Positions 1 through 8,566 of a stretch of DNA of 22,255 nt are shown here, piece by piece. The DNA is from DATLXH01 sp035576005 (GTDB taxonomy: Bacteria > Acidobacteriota > Thermoanaerobaculia > Gp7-AA8). The notes beneath the pieces were generated by a model that ran no database searches, was not told the origin of the DNA, and saw only the letters and a list, made by a program, of their open reading frames with translations. Location: NCBI GenBank assembly GCA_035576005.1, contig DATLXH010000046.1, positions 1 through 22,255 of the forward strand. The letters run 5' to 3'. Both the position numbers and the translations under genes were made by a program. Position 1 is the first letter of the stretch. Each line of letters opens with the position of its first letter.

Positions 1-300
1 CTTCATCAGAAGCGGGTTAACAGCGGGGACGCTGATGAAGAAGTGATGACACGCGGCGGGACTCGCGCCCGAAGGGGCGAATCCCTCTCCCCGGCGGGGA
101 GAGGGTGGTCGCGTAAGCGACCGGGAGAGGGGCCGCGAGAGATACGAAGACCTCGCTCTTTTCGAAGGACTGGCGAGACTTTAACGCCCCTCTCCCTGCT
201 TCGCTTCGCTCGCTTCCCTCTCCCCGCCGGGGAGAGGGATACGCCGCTTCGCGGCTCAACGACGTCAGACAGTGAACCGGTGTCATCAGAAGCTTGCGCG
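1..300. repeat. Structured intergenic repeat, copy A
   Basis: Non-coding element that recurs at 4118-4335 and 15031-15291. It holds two near-perfect GC hairpins (83-92 with 96-105, and 216-225 with 229-238, each CCCTCTCCCC against GGGGAGAGGG). A small hairpin at 107-122 has a GTAA loop (GGTCGC/GCGACC). A long-range pairing joins GGGAGAGGGG (123-132) to CCCCTCTCCC (187-196). TGATGACAC (44-52) and GTGTCATCA (280-288) form a 9-bp inverted repeat around the core. The left end has its own stem, CTTCATCA (1-8) with TGATGAAG (33-40). Reading frames through it on both strands are proline/arginine-rich artefacts. Whether it is a mobile element, a transcribed RNA or both is unknown. Confidence 0.85.
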
Positions 301-535
301 TTCGGGCGGGAGGGGCGAGCGACCTTCGCAAGCTTATCCGTCAGTCCCATCGACGCCACGCCCGCGGCGCCGCCTCGCGAGGACGCGGCTGTATCCGGTT
401 AGGGACGCTCACCGCTACCGAGGCGAAAGGGCTGAGTTCAAATAATAACGATTCCTCACTCGAAGAACTCAGCTCAAGGCCTCAGGCATCCTTCAGCCAC
501 GACGATTGCAGTCGCTCGTCCCGGAGGATTCCCGC
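301..535 (+). promoter_or_regulatory. Leader region upstream of the peptidase/barrel gene, with a 9-bp inverted repeat
   Basis: No gene is seen here. GCTGAGTTC (431-439) and GAACTCAGC (465-473) form a perfect 9-bp inverted repeat around a 25-nt AT-rich loop containing AATAATAAC. The repeat lies about 60 bases before the start at 536. It could be an operator or a leader hairpin. A GGAGG ribosome site at 523-527, eight bases before ATG 536, decides the start of the next gene. Confidence 0.4.
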
Positions 536-3442
536 ATGCGCCGTCCTGGCACCCTGCTCCTGCTTCTGCTCGCCGCCCAACTTCATGCAGCCACGGAGTA
601 CCCACCACGCCTCAAATGGCAGACGATCACGACGGAGCATTTTCATGTTCACTTTCACCAGGGAGAGGAAGCACTGGCCTCACGAGCCGCCGGCTATGCC
701 GAGGATGCGCATAAGCAACTGGTTCCATTGCTCGACTGGACCCCGCGCGGACGCACGCATCTGGTCCTTTCCGATCACGTAGACGTCTCGAACGGATCCG
801 CCACGCCATTCCCGAACAACCGGATGGAGGTCTACGTCACGTCGCCCGGCGCGGACCCGACTTCATCGATCAACTACCACGACGACTGGCTGAAACTCGT
901 GATCCTCCACGAATACACGCACATCCTCCATCTCGACCAGGCCCGGGGAGTTTCAAAATCGATTCGGACAGTCTTCGGCCGGATGCCTCTTCTCGGATTT
1001 CCTCAGGAGTTCTCACCACTCTGGATGATCGAGGGGCTTGCGACTCTAGCGGAGAGCGAGACCACGGGGGCTGGCAGGCTCAAGGGAACCTACCTCAACA
1101 TGGTCCTTCGTACCGCAGCAGTCGAGAATCGCTTCGGCTCCGAATCGGAAGCCAGTGGACTCGGCCCATACTGGCCGTCGGGCAGCAGCCGGTACCTCTA
1201 CGGCGCCAAATTTCTCTCCTGGCTGAGCCGCACACACGGTGCGGACAAGCTCACTCAATACCTGGGCGATTACTCGAGCAACCTCATCCCATTCCGCGTC
1301 AACGCCAGCGCAAAGGCTGTCTACGGCAAAAGCATGAAGTCGCTCTGGCAGGAGTGGAGCGCCGTACAACAGCAGAGTTACAAAGTTGAACGAGACCGTC
1401 TGGCGCTGGACGGCCTCAGCGAGAGGAAACGTCTCACGACGTTCGGATACGAGACCACTCATCCCCTCCTCTCTCCCGATGGCACTCGCATCGCGTACTC
1501 GCACCGCGGACCGTACGAACGACCCACACTCCGGATTCGGGACGTTGCAAGCGGACGAGACACCCGGGTCCGCACCGTCAACACGAACTCCACGGTGTCG
1601 TGGAGCGCGGACGGGAAATTCATCGCCTATTCCGATCTGGAGTTTACTGGTACGTTCTCGCTCCTTTCTGATCTCTACATCTGGGATGTCGAGCGTAACG
1701 ACACGCGCCGCGTCACCTCCGCCTCGCGGCTCAAAGACCCTGCTTTCACGCCCGACGGAAAAACTCTCATCGCTGTCGCAAACAGTCTTGGAAGGAACCG
1801 TCTGGTCGAGGTCGATGTCGCTTCAGGAGCGGTCCGTGAGCTGGCTACGCCAGACAACGATCGCCAGTTCGGCGAGCCTGTCGTCAGTCACGACGGCCGC
1901 CTCATTGCGGTCGCCGAGTGGATGAATGGCTCGACGCATGTGGTGACTTTCGATCGAACAGGCAGACGCGTCGCCAACGTCACGGAACGCCACACCGCAG
2001 CCACGAATGCATCACCGCGATTCTCGCCGGACGATCGCGAGATCTGGTTTAGCAGTGACGTCACAGGCGTGACGAATCTCTACTCAGTCCTCGCGGGCGG
2101 CGGTGAGATCCGCCGTCTCACGAACGTTTATGGGGGCGCGTTCTACCCTACCTCGTCCGATGGCCGCCGCTTTTTCTACAGCGATTACTCTTCCGAGGGG
2201 TTTGATCTTGCGGTTGTCGACAAGGGGCGTGACTATCCCACGGTTGCCCGTGTCGTTCCGACGACTGTCATGGGCAGCAATCGAGTTGCCTCCAACATAC
2301 CCAACGCGCTCATCGAACCTGCCGCGCCGGTTCAGCCGAAACCTTATTCTCCCTGGCGATCGTTGCTGCCTCGATGGTGGGTTCCGGTCATCGAGTCCAC
2401 CAGAGTCAACGGCGAGAACAGGGCTGAGATCGGATTCACCACATCCGGCGCCGATGCTTTGTTCCGCCACGTCTACGACCTGACGATCACGAACCGCTCA
2501 TACGGCGTCTTGTACTCATACGATCGGCTCTACCCGACACTGACTTTCGTGGCAGCGCGATACGATGACGATGTCGCGCGATTCGTCAATGGAGACTCGA
2601 CGACGACTTACACCGAAAGCACGAACCATTTCCTCGCCCAGGCTTCGGTCCCATGGCGCAAAGTGGGATGGCAGATGGAAGCGACTGCTGGCGTCATCCG
2701 CGACAGCATCACCAGCAACAGCTCCGACGTCATCTCGCAGGACGACCTCGATCGCACGGGGATCTTCACCGGCACACTGCAGGGAGTCCGCGTCGGCGCC
2801 TTCTTCAACAACGCGAAGCAGTTTCCTTTCTCGATCTCAGCCGAGCGAGGGGTGACAGCCTCGGTCCAGTACGAACATCTCAGCCGCGCCTTCGGCAGCG
2901 ATCGATCTCTTCAACAACTCCGCGGGGATGTACGGGGCTACCTGACAATCCCATACAACCGCACTCCCCTCGGGCGCCATGTAGTGGCGCTCCGCGGGGC
3001 GGGTGGCGACAACAGCGGAGACTTCATTCTGCAGCGCGAGCTCAGAGTTGGTGGGCTCGGCTACGGAGAGCGTGCGACGTTAGACAGCCGAAGCTTCCCC
3101 GTGCGCGGTTATGAAAGTGGAACTCTTCGCGGAGAGCGCGCCGCCATTACTTCGCTCGAGTACCGATTCCCCCTTTATGAGATCGAGCGAGGACCGACGA
3201 CTTTGCCCGTCTTCTTCAGTCGGATCCACGGTGATGTGTTTGTCGATGGAGGTCGCATCTGGCAACAACGTGCAGAGCGGAGCGAGTTCGACACCATTGC
3301 CTCAATGGGTGGCGAGCTCTCGACAGACTTCATCCTCGGCAACTTCGTCCCTGTCCGGCTTCGGGCGGGTCTCGCCTATCTGCTCCTCGACCCGGGCAAG
3401 GGTGACGTGCAGCCGTACATCACGCTGGGTGGCAGCTTCTGA
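536..3442 (+). CDS. Secreted zinc-metallopeptidase / beta-propeller / outer-membrane beta-barrel fusion protein
   Basis: A 968-residue protein with three parts. Residues 1-18 are a typical signal peptide (leucine run, cut near QLHA-A). Residues 20-280 look like a gluzincin-type peptidase MA domain: HEYTH at 125-129 gives two zinc ligands and the Glu of MIEGLA (E165) the third. Residues about 290-560 hold several WD40/TolB-type blades with repeated SPDG, SADG and TPDG motifs. From about 615 to the terminal Phe, alternating strands resemble an Omp85/BamA-type surface-antigen barrel, including DVFVDGG near the end. The protein is probably outer-membrane bound with the peptidase and propeller on one side. 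Substrate unknown. ATG 536 is chosen because it gives the signal peptide and a GGAGG site; an in-frame TTG at 506 is less likely. The domain reading is by motif; the barrel limits are approximate. Confidence 0.9.
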   Translation: MRRPGTLLLLLLAAQLHAATEYPPRLKWQTITTEHFHVHFHQGEEALASRAAGYAEDAHKQLVPLLDWTPRGRTHLVLSDHVDVSNGSATPFPNNRMEVYVTSPGADPTSSINYHDDWLKLVILHEYTHILHLDQARGVSKSIRTVFGRMPLLGFPQEFSPLWMIEGLATLAESETTGAGRLKGTYLNMVLRTAAVENRFGSESEASGLGPYWPSGSSRYLYGAKFLSWLSRTHGADKLTQYLGDYSSNLIPFRVNASAKAVYGKSMKSLWQEWSAVQQQSYKVERDRLALDGLSERKRLTTFGYETTHPLLSPDGTRIAYSHRGPYERPTLRIRDVASGRDTRVRTVNTNSTVSWSADGKFIAYSDLEFTGTFSLLSDLYIWDVERNDTRRVTSASRLKDPAFTPDGKTLIAVANSLGRNRLVEVDVASGAVRELATPDNDRQFGEPVVSHDGRLIAVAEWMNGSTHVVTFDRTGRRVANVTERHTAATNASPRFSPDDREIWFSSDVTGVTNLYSVLAGGGEIRRLTNVYGGAFYPTSSDGRRFFYSDYSSEGFDLAVVDKGRDYPTVARVVPTTVMGSNRVASNIPNALIEPAAPVQPKPYSPWRSLLPRWWVPVIESTRVNGENRAEIGFTTSGADALFRHVYDLTITNRSYGVLYSYDRLYPTLTFVAARYDDDVARFVNGDSTTTYTESTNHFLAQASVPWRKVGWQMEATAGVIRDSITSNSSDVISQDDLDRTGIFTGTLQGVRVGAFFNNAKQFPFSISAERGVTASVQYEHLSRAFGSDRSLQQLRGDVRGYLTIPYNRTPLGRHVVALRGAGGDNSGDFILQRELRVGGLGYGERATLDSRSFPVRGYESGTLRGERAAITSLEYRFPLYEIERGPTTLPVFFSRIHGDVFVDGGRIWQQRAERSEFDTIASMGGELSTDFILGNFVPVRLRAGLAYLLLDPGKGDVQPYITLGGSF

Positions 3443-3470
3443 GCTTCAGGGCGATTGGTGTCGCGCGGCC

Positions 3471-3505
3471 CCCGCCCTGGCGCCTTTTCATGGCGTTGGG
3501 GCGGG
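3471..3505. terminator. Possible bidirectional terminator hairpin
   Basis: CCCGCCC (3471-3477) pairs with GGGCGGG (3499-3505), and inside it CGCC (3481-3484) pairs with GGCG (3492-3495). The stem sits between two convergent genes that stop at 3442 and 3512. No strong T-run follows on either strand, so termination is inferred mostly from position. Confidence 0.45.
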
Positions 3506-3511
3506 TTCGGT

Positions 3512-3943
3512 CTAACCGGACCCGATCGCCTTACCAGTCACGCGCTTGTATGCGCGCAGCAGCCGCGCGAACGTCGCACGCTCGAGGACCAGTCGTTTCG
3601 TGAGCCCCCAGGGGCTGCGACCCCTTTGGTACTTGAGATCGATCCAGTTCTTCCGCGGACTCGAATGCCGGAAGGTTTCCCATAGCATCGGAATGTAGTC
3701 GCCCGTCGGACCCAATCCAACGATATGCCGGATGCTGATCCGGTCGGGATCGCCTCGCTGAGCGCGGTAAGTGATGCGAAGTGCGATGCGTTTGCACTCG
3801 CATCGGCGGAGCAGAAGACTCTGGTCCCAGCCGCTCGGTGCCAGCTCGTCCCAGATGAAGGCGGCAATACTGCTCGACTGGCATACCGTCAGCCAGGCAG
3901 GTTTCTCACCGCACGACATGCATTGCCACCAGTACCTGGCCAT
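3512..3943 (-). CDS. Small conserved-looking protein of unknown function, possible zinc ribbon
   Basis: A 143-residue soluble protein I cannot name. It begins MARYWWQCMSCGEKPAW. The CxxC at residues 8-11 and a CxC (RRCECK) around residue 48 resemble a zinc ribbon. The remainder is Trp-, Arg- and Tyr-rich with no signal peptide or membrane segment, and ends in a basic helical stretch (LERATFARLLRAYKRVTG). The frame is real-looking: balanced composition and no sign of repeat origin, while the overlapping frames are low-complexity shadows. ATG 3943 is preferred over TTG 3946 because GGGAG lies about seven bases upstream on the minus strand. It is convergent with the peptidase/barrel gene and stands alone. 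Its function is unknown. Confidence 0.65.
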   Translation of the reverse strand: MARYWWQCMSCGEKPAWLTVCQSSSIAAFIWDELAPSGWDQSLLLRRCECKRIALRITYRAQRGDPDRISIRHIVGLGPTGDYIPMLWETFRHSSPRKNWIDLKYQRGRSPWGLTKRLVLERATFARLLRAYKRVTGKAIGSG

Positions 3944-4117
3944 CAAGGGGCTCCCTGTAAGATTCCAGTACAGGCAATCATACGCACACCGGCCAGCCGC
4001 GGCGCGGAAGAACGGATGTACGCCAGCATGCCGCGGTTGGGAGAAAGAAACGATGTGTCGTCCCGAGCGAGGTACGGCGACGTGGCACGACCAAGAAAGA
4101 AACGGTGTGTCGTCCCG
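3944..4117. other. Intergenic stretch with two 25-nt direct repeats
   Basis: No gene seen. AAGAAACGATGTGTCGTCCC... at 4045-4069 is repeated with one mismatch at 4097-4121, 52 bases on. The second unit runs straight into the left end of repeat copy B. The GTGTCGTCCC core resembles GTGTCATCCC at the left end of copy C (15031-15040), so these may be extra end-pieces of the same element family. Confidence 0.6.
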
Positions 4118-4335
4118 AGCGGGTTAACAGCGGGAACGCTGTTCAAGAAGTGATGACACGCGGCGGGACTCGCGCCCCTAAGGGGCGAATCCCTCTCCCC
4201 GGCGGGGAGAGGGTGGTAGCGTAAGCGACCGGGAGAGGGGCCGCGAGAGATACGAAGACCTCGCCCTTTTCGAAGGACTGGCGAGACTTTCACGCCCCTC
4301 TCCCTGTCGCTCCGCTCGCTTCCCTCTCCCGCCGG
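4118..4335. repeat. Structured intergenic repeat, copy B (right end truncated)
   Basis: Matches copy A from AGCGGGTTAACAGCGG onward. It has TGATGACAC at 4151-4159, the CCCTCTCCCC hairpin from 4191, the GTAA-loop hairpin at 4215-4230 (one stem mismatch, GGTAGC against GCGACC), and the long-range pair 4231-4240 with 4295-4304. The right end is cut inside the second GC hairpin. The sequence then passes directly into a luciferase-like gene fragment, so this boundary is a rearrangement junction. The expected right terminal GTGTCATCA is missing. Confidence 0.85.
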
Positions 4336-4350
4336 GTAATCCCATCTAAC

Positions 4351-4920
4351 GTGGTACTGCCGCCGGTCTGGATCCTTGGTTCCAGCCGTGCCACTGCATC
4401 GCTGGCCGCTTCACTTGGAACCGGATACAGCTTCGCCAGCCACTTCAGCTCCACCTCACCCCTGCCGGCGCTCCGAACCTATCGCCAGACGTTCCAACCT
4501 TCCGCCCAATTCCCACAGCCCCACGTCATTCTCGGAGCAGCTGTCATGTGCGCGGAGACTGACGAGGAGGCCGAATATCTGGCGTTGCCCATGGACCTGG
4601 TGTGGGTCCGACTTCATCGGGGCGAGTTCGGTCCGATTCCGTCGCCGGAAGAGGCACTGGCCTACCCCTACACCGACCAGGACCGCGCAGTGATCGCCTC
4701 CCGGCGCGCACTTCAGGTAGTGGGCAGCCCCGCCACGGTGCGGCTGCGCCTCACTGCACTGGCAGAGGAGACTGGCGCTGACGAGATCATGATCGCCACG
4801 ACGACCTACAACGCCAACGACCGACTCCGTTCCTACGAGCTCGTGGCCGAAGCCTTCGCCCCCGATTCTTCGCGCTTGCTGCTGCGCCCTCCCTCGACTA
4901 CCATCGCCGCTCATTCCTGA
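4351..4920 (+). pseudogene. C-terminal fragment of a luciferase-like flavin-dependent monooxygenase, copy 1
   Basis: The protein matches the C-terminal half of LLM-class flavin-dependent oxidoreductases: PPVWILGSS, GYSFASHF, VVGSPATV and ETGADE are the usual landmarks of that half. Family members are about 330 residues; this frame has 189, so the first barrel strands and much of the flavin site are missing. Homology to the second copy (to 10559) starts at codon GTA 4336, exactly where truncated repeat B ends. GTG 4351 is the first usable start, with no clear ribosome site. The reading frame is otherwise intact, so a small stable product cannot be excluded. It ends two bases before the kinase start at 4923. 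Probably non-functional as an oxidoreductase. Confidence 0.75.
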
Positions 4921-4922
4921 CA

Positions 4923-7124
4923 ATGAACGGTGAGCTTATAGGAAAGACCCTCTCCCACTACCGAGTGAAGTCCAAACTCGGCAGCGGTGGAATGGGCGTG
5001 GTTTACGAAGCTGAGGACACGACGCTCGGACGAAACGTAGCGCTGAAGTTTCTCCCGGCCGAGATGGCCCAGGATGCGACGCTCCTCGAGCGCTTTCAGC
5101 GCGAAGCACGCGCGGCCTCGGCGCTCAACCATCCCGCGATCTGCACCGTCCACGCGATCGACCAGCATGAAGGGCAGCACTTCATCGCCATGGAGTTGCT
5201 TGAAGGCGAAACACTGGGGGAACGGATCCGCCGCGGCCCCTTTGACCTCGCACTTTTGCTCGACGTCGGCATTCAGCTGGCCGACGCGCTCGAGTCAGCG
5301 CACGCCAAGGGCATCGTTCATCGCGACATCAAGCCGGCCAACATCTTCATCAACACGCGAGGACAGGCCAAGATCCTCGACTTCGGCCTCGCCAAGATCG
5401 ACCGACCGGCGGTTTCCAGCCAACAGTCCGAGGGGCCGACGGCGATGCGCGAAGAACTGACCAGGGCCGGAACGGCCATGGGCACGGTCTCGTACATGTC
5501 CCCCGAGCAGGCTCGCGCACAACTCACCGATGCCCGCACGGACATCTTCTCGCTCGGTGTCGTGATCTATCAGATGGCTACCGGCATCCTGCCCTTCCAG
5601 GGCGATACATCCGCCGTCATCTTCGACAACATCCTCAATCATGACCCGGCACCGGCACATCAGGTCAATCCCGCGCTGCCAACGGAGCTCACGCGAATCC
5701 TGGGCAAAGCACTGGAGAAGGATCGAACGCTTCGCTACCAGAGCGCGACGGACCTCAAGACCGATATGTTACGGCTCAAACGCGATGCGGATTCGGGAGG
5801 ACGCCGTGTTCCGGAGTCGAGCGATTCACGCAAAGCGGCGGCGACGCAGAAGTCGATTGCCGTTCTCTATTTCGAAAACCTGAGCGGTGTCAAAGAGGAC
5901 GAATATCTGCGCGACGGGATCACGGAAGATATCGTCACCGAGCTCTCGAAGATCAAGGGTTTGCAGATTTTCTCGCGAGCGACCGTACTGGCATATCGCG
6001 ACAAAACGGTTACGCCGGCAACCATCGGCCAGCAGCTCAACGCGGCGTATGTTCTGACGGGAAGCCTCCGGCGGGCAGGGACGCGCATTCGCATCAATGC
6101 GCAGCTCGTCGACACGCAAACCGACTTCCCGCTATGGTCCGAGCGCTACGACAGGGAGATGAAGGACGTATTCGAGGTGCAGGACGAGATCGCCCGTCGC
6201 ATTGCCGAGGCGCTGCGCATTACGTTATCGCCGCAGGAGCAGGAGGCGCTGGCCACCAAGCCGACCGAGAACCTGCAGGCCTACGATCTCTACCTTCGCG
6301 GCCGCAGCTACACCCGCCGGCTGACACGCCAGGACCTCGAGTTCGCGCTCCAGATGTTCGAGAATGCCGTTGCCCTCGATGAGCAATTCGCTCTCGCGCA
6401 TGCCGCCATCGCCAACGCCTGCGCGCAGTATCACAATCTATACGAGCGCGAGGTCAAATGGATTGACCGGGCCATGGCCTCGAGCGAACGCGCCACCGCC
6501 CTCGGAAAGGACGCACCCGAGGTCATCGTCGCCGAAGCGTGGGTCCTGTATATGAAGGAGCAGTATGAGCAATCGGTCGCGCGTGCGCGACAGGCCATAG
6601 CTAGAAAGCCGGACGCTGAAAGCGCGTACTACCTGCTGGGGCGGGCCTTGTTTGCAGCCGGTCGTTATCACGAAGTCGTCGACATGACTGACGACGCCAT
6701 CGCTCACTCCGGCGACAACTACAACATCTACGTTCCGATCGTAAACGCCTTCGGAGCGCTCGGCAAGAACACCGACAACGTGCGACAGCAGAGGGTGCAG
6801 GTACTCGAGGCGCAGCTGAATAAGGTGCCTGAGGATGCACGGGCGCGTGTTCTGCTGGCCAGTGACTATGCTTCTCTGAATCGCATCGATGACTCCACGC
6901 GAGAGGCCAACATGGCCATGGCTCTTCGTCCGAACGACGCCCTGGTGATGTACAACGTCTCCTGTGTCTTCTGCGGCCTGGGCAGGAAGGACGATGCCAT
7001 GAATGCACTGCGCAAAGCGTACGACGCAGGCTTTCGTGATGCCGACTGGACGCGCCGCGATCCGGATCTTGCACTGTTGCGCGACGATCCTGAGTTCGAT
7101 CGGATGTATCCGGCGGACTCTTAG
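4923..7124 (+). CDS. Serine/threonine protein kinase with TolB-like domain and TPR repeats
   Basis: A 733-residue PknB-type kinase. Residues 13-285 form the kinase: GSGGMG loop at 20-25, Lys42, helix-C Glu61, HRDIKPAN at 133-140 (catalytic Asp135), DFG at 153-155, and the activation segment ending in MSPEQ (192-196). All key residues are present, so it should be active. After a short linker, residues about 309-440 match the TolB-like/FlgO-type domain often found with such kinases and adenylate cyclases (IAVLYFENLS...DGITEDI, LTGSLRRAG, WSERYDR). The remainder to 733 is helical with TPR-like repeats. No membrane segment is seen, so it is probably cytoplasmic, with TPRs recruiting partners. A broken paralogue lies immediately downstream. 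Substrates are unknown. Confidence 0.93.
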   Translation: MNGELIGKTLSHYRVKSKLGSGGMGVVYEAEDTTLGRNVALKFLPAEMAQDATLLERFQREARAASALNHPAICTVHAIDQHEGQHFIAMELLEGETLGERIRRGPFDLALLLDVGIQLADALESAHAKGIVHRDIKPANIFINTRGQAKILDFGLAKIDRPAVSSQQSEGPTAMREELTRAGTAMGTVSYMSPEQARAQLTDARTDIFSLGVVIYQMATGILPFQGDTSAVIFDNILNHDPAPAHQVNPALPTELTRILGKALEKDRTLRYQSATDLKTDMLRLKRDADSGGRRVPESSDSRKAAATQKSIAVLYFENLSGVKEDEYLRDGITEDIVTELSKIKGLQIFSRATVLAYRDKTVTPATIGQQLNAAYVLTGSLRRAGTRIRINAQLVDTQTDFPLWSERYDREMKDVFEVQDEIARRIAEALRITLSPQEQEALATKPTENLQAYDLYLRGRSYTRRLTRQDLEFALQMFENAVALDEQFALAHAAIANACAQYHNLYEREVKWIDRAMASSERATALGKDAPEVIVAEAWVLYMKEQYEQSVARARQAIARKPDAESAYYLLGRALFAAGRYHEVVDMTDDAIAHSGDNYNIYVPIVNAFGALGKNTDNVRQQRVQVLEAQLNKVPEDARARVLLASDYASLNRIDDSTREANMAMALRPNDALVMYNVSCVFCGLGRKDDAMNALRKAYDAGFRDADWTRRDPDLALLRDDPEFDRMYPADS

Positions 7125-7179
7125 CCCGCTCCGGGAACTCAGCGCCTCCCGTCTGGCATAATTGGTCATCAACCAAACC

Positions 7180-7377
7180 ATGACTGACACACTGAATCAC
7201 TACCAGATCAAGCGAAAGCTCGGATCAGGCGGCATGGGCGAGGTCTATCTCGCCGAAGATACGAAACTTCACCGTCCGGTCGCACTCAAAATCCTGCCCG
7301 CCGAATTTGCAGACAATCCGGAACGCAGGGCCCGCTTCCTACAGGAAGCTCATGCGGCTTCAGTGCTCAATCGCGAA
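7180..7377 (+). pseudogene. N-terminal remnant of a second Ser/Thr kinase
   Basis: ATG 7180 opens a frame closely like the start of the neighbouring kinase: LGSGGMGEVYLAED, VALKILPAEF and the helix-C region to AASVLN. It then leaves kinase homology near 7372 and runs to a stop at 7488 in a different frame from the TolB-like/TPR sequence that follows. Against the upstream paralogue, about 300 residues are missing: the rest of the kinase including HRD and DFG, plus the first part of the TolB-like domain. The deletion is out of frame. A CATAAT box at 7157-7162 could be its old promoter. No functional kinase can be made from it. Confidence 0.85.
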
Positions 7378-7387
7378 GGAGCTCGAC

Positions 7388-8566
7388 GTGCGCGCGGTCC
7401 TTTCAGGACGGGTGCATCAGCGTGGCGAAATGCTGAGCGTTCAGACGGAGCTGGTCGATACGAAGACGAACTCGCAGATCTGGGGTGAGCGATACAACCG
7501 CAAGGTATCCGACGCTCTGGCTCTTCAGGAGGAGATCTCGAAACAGATCTCGGACAAACTCAAGGTGCGCCTGGCGGGCGTGGAGCAGCAGCGTATCGAC
7601 CGCCGTGGTACGGACGACCCCGAGGCATATCAAATGTATCTCAAGGGACGCTATCACTGGAACAAACGGACAGGTGAAGATCTCCACAAGGCACTCGAGT
7701 ATTTCCAACGTGCGGTCGAGCGCGATCCCGATTTCGCTCTCGCGTATGTCGGGATCGCTGACTCCTATGCGCTCATGGAGCAATACGCCGACGCTCGAGC
7801 CACCGAGATCCTCCCGAAAGCAGAAGAAGCGGTCCGCCGGGCATTGGCAATCGATGAAGGCATCGCCGAGGCACACGCTACTCTAGGATTGATCTATGAC
7901 CACACGTGGCAATGGGAGAGAGCGGAGGTGGAATTCAAGCGGGCCATCGACTTGAATCCGAACTATCCCACCGCTTACCACTGGTACAACATCAATCTAC
8001 GAAGTGTGGGAAGAGTCGAGGAAGCGTTGAAAGTGGTCCGCAAGGCCCAACAACTCGATCCTCTCTCCATGATCATCGGAACGAATGTGGTCGACGTTCT
8101 GACGATTCTCGGGCGATATGACGAGGCCATCGCCACGGGACGAAAGTACCTCGAGCTGGACCCGAAATATGCACAGCTTCTTGGGGTCCTCGGTGTGGCC
8201 TACTCGCTTGCCGGAAGGCATGAAGAGGCAATCACCACGACGGCGACAGGTATAGAGACTTCGGGCCAGGTCAGTGAGCAGCTCGCCAACCTGGGTCACG
8301 CCTACGCGTATGCCGGCCGCCGCGAGGAAGCTCTGAAGACCATCGAGACCCTGAGGGGTCGATTCGAGAAAAAGCGAGCTCTCGGGTTCCATCTGGCGAT
8401 CGTCTATAGCGCGCTCGGCGATCGCGACCGTGCCTTCGAGTGGCTCGAGCACGATCTCGCGGAACCGAACGGCCTGATGAGCGAATTCAAAACCGAAGTT
8501 CGATTCATCAAGCTCCACTCCGATCCACGCTTCGCAGCAGTGCTTCGAGAGATGAAATACCCGTGA
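7388..8566 (+). CDS. TolB-like/TPR remnant protein, possibly re-started after kinase deletion
   Basis: The frame from about 7372 to 8566 encodes the end of a TolB-like domain (VRAVLSGRVHQRGEML, IWGERYNR) and then TPR-like repeats (for example YFQRAVERDPDFALAYVGIADSYA and FKRAIDLNPNYPTAYHWYN). It corresponds to the C-terminal half of the adjacent kinase family. By descent it is the 3' part of the broken kinase gene that begins at 7180. GTG 7388 has AAGGAG six bases upstream (7376-7381), so a 392-residue TPR protein could still be made. A TTG at 7307 is an alternative start but would include kinase-derived sequence read in the wrong frame. The rest of the frame is intact, with no stops. Whether it is expressed is unknown. 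Confidence 0.7.
   Translation: MRAVLSGRVHQRGEMLSVQTELVDTKTNSQIWGERYNRKVSDALALQEEISKQISDKLKVRLAGVEQQRIDRRGTDDPEAYQMYLKGRYHWNKRTGEDLHKALEYFQRAVERDPDFALAYVGIADSYALMEQYADARATEILPKAEEAVRRALAIDEGIAEAHATLGLIYDHTWQWERAEVEFKRAIDLNPNYPTAYHWYNINLRSVGRVEEALKVVRKAQQLDPLSMIIGTNVVDVLTILGRYDEAIATGRKYLELDPKYAQLLGVLGVAYSLAGRHEEAITTTATGIETSGQVSEQLANLGHAYAYAGRREEALKTIETLRGRFEKKRALGFHLAIVYSALGDRDRAFEWLEHDLAEPNGLMSEFKTEVRFIKLHSDPRFAAVLREMKYP

Noticed and set aside
1..310. CRISPR array
   Set aside because: The repeats are palindromic, irregularly spaced and scattered over 15 kb; there are no uniform spacers or cas genes.
43..402. Open frames on both strands through repeat copy A
   Set aside because: They translate the GC palindromes (PLPAGERD-like text) and recur at every copy; this is non-coding repeat sequence.
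6438..7190. 250-codon open frame on the minus strand
   Set aside because: It lies opposite the TPR part of the intact kinase and has no recognisable domain.
7307..7387. Programmed frameshift joining the kinase start to the TPR half
   Set aside because: Most of the kinase domain is physically absent at the junction, so a frameshift could not restore a kinase; a deletion explains it.
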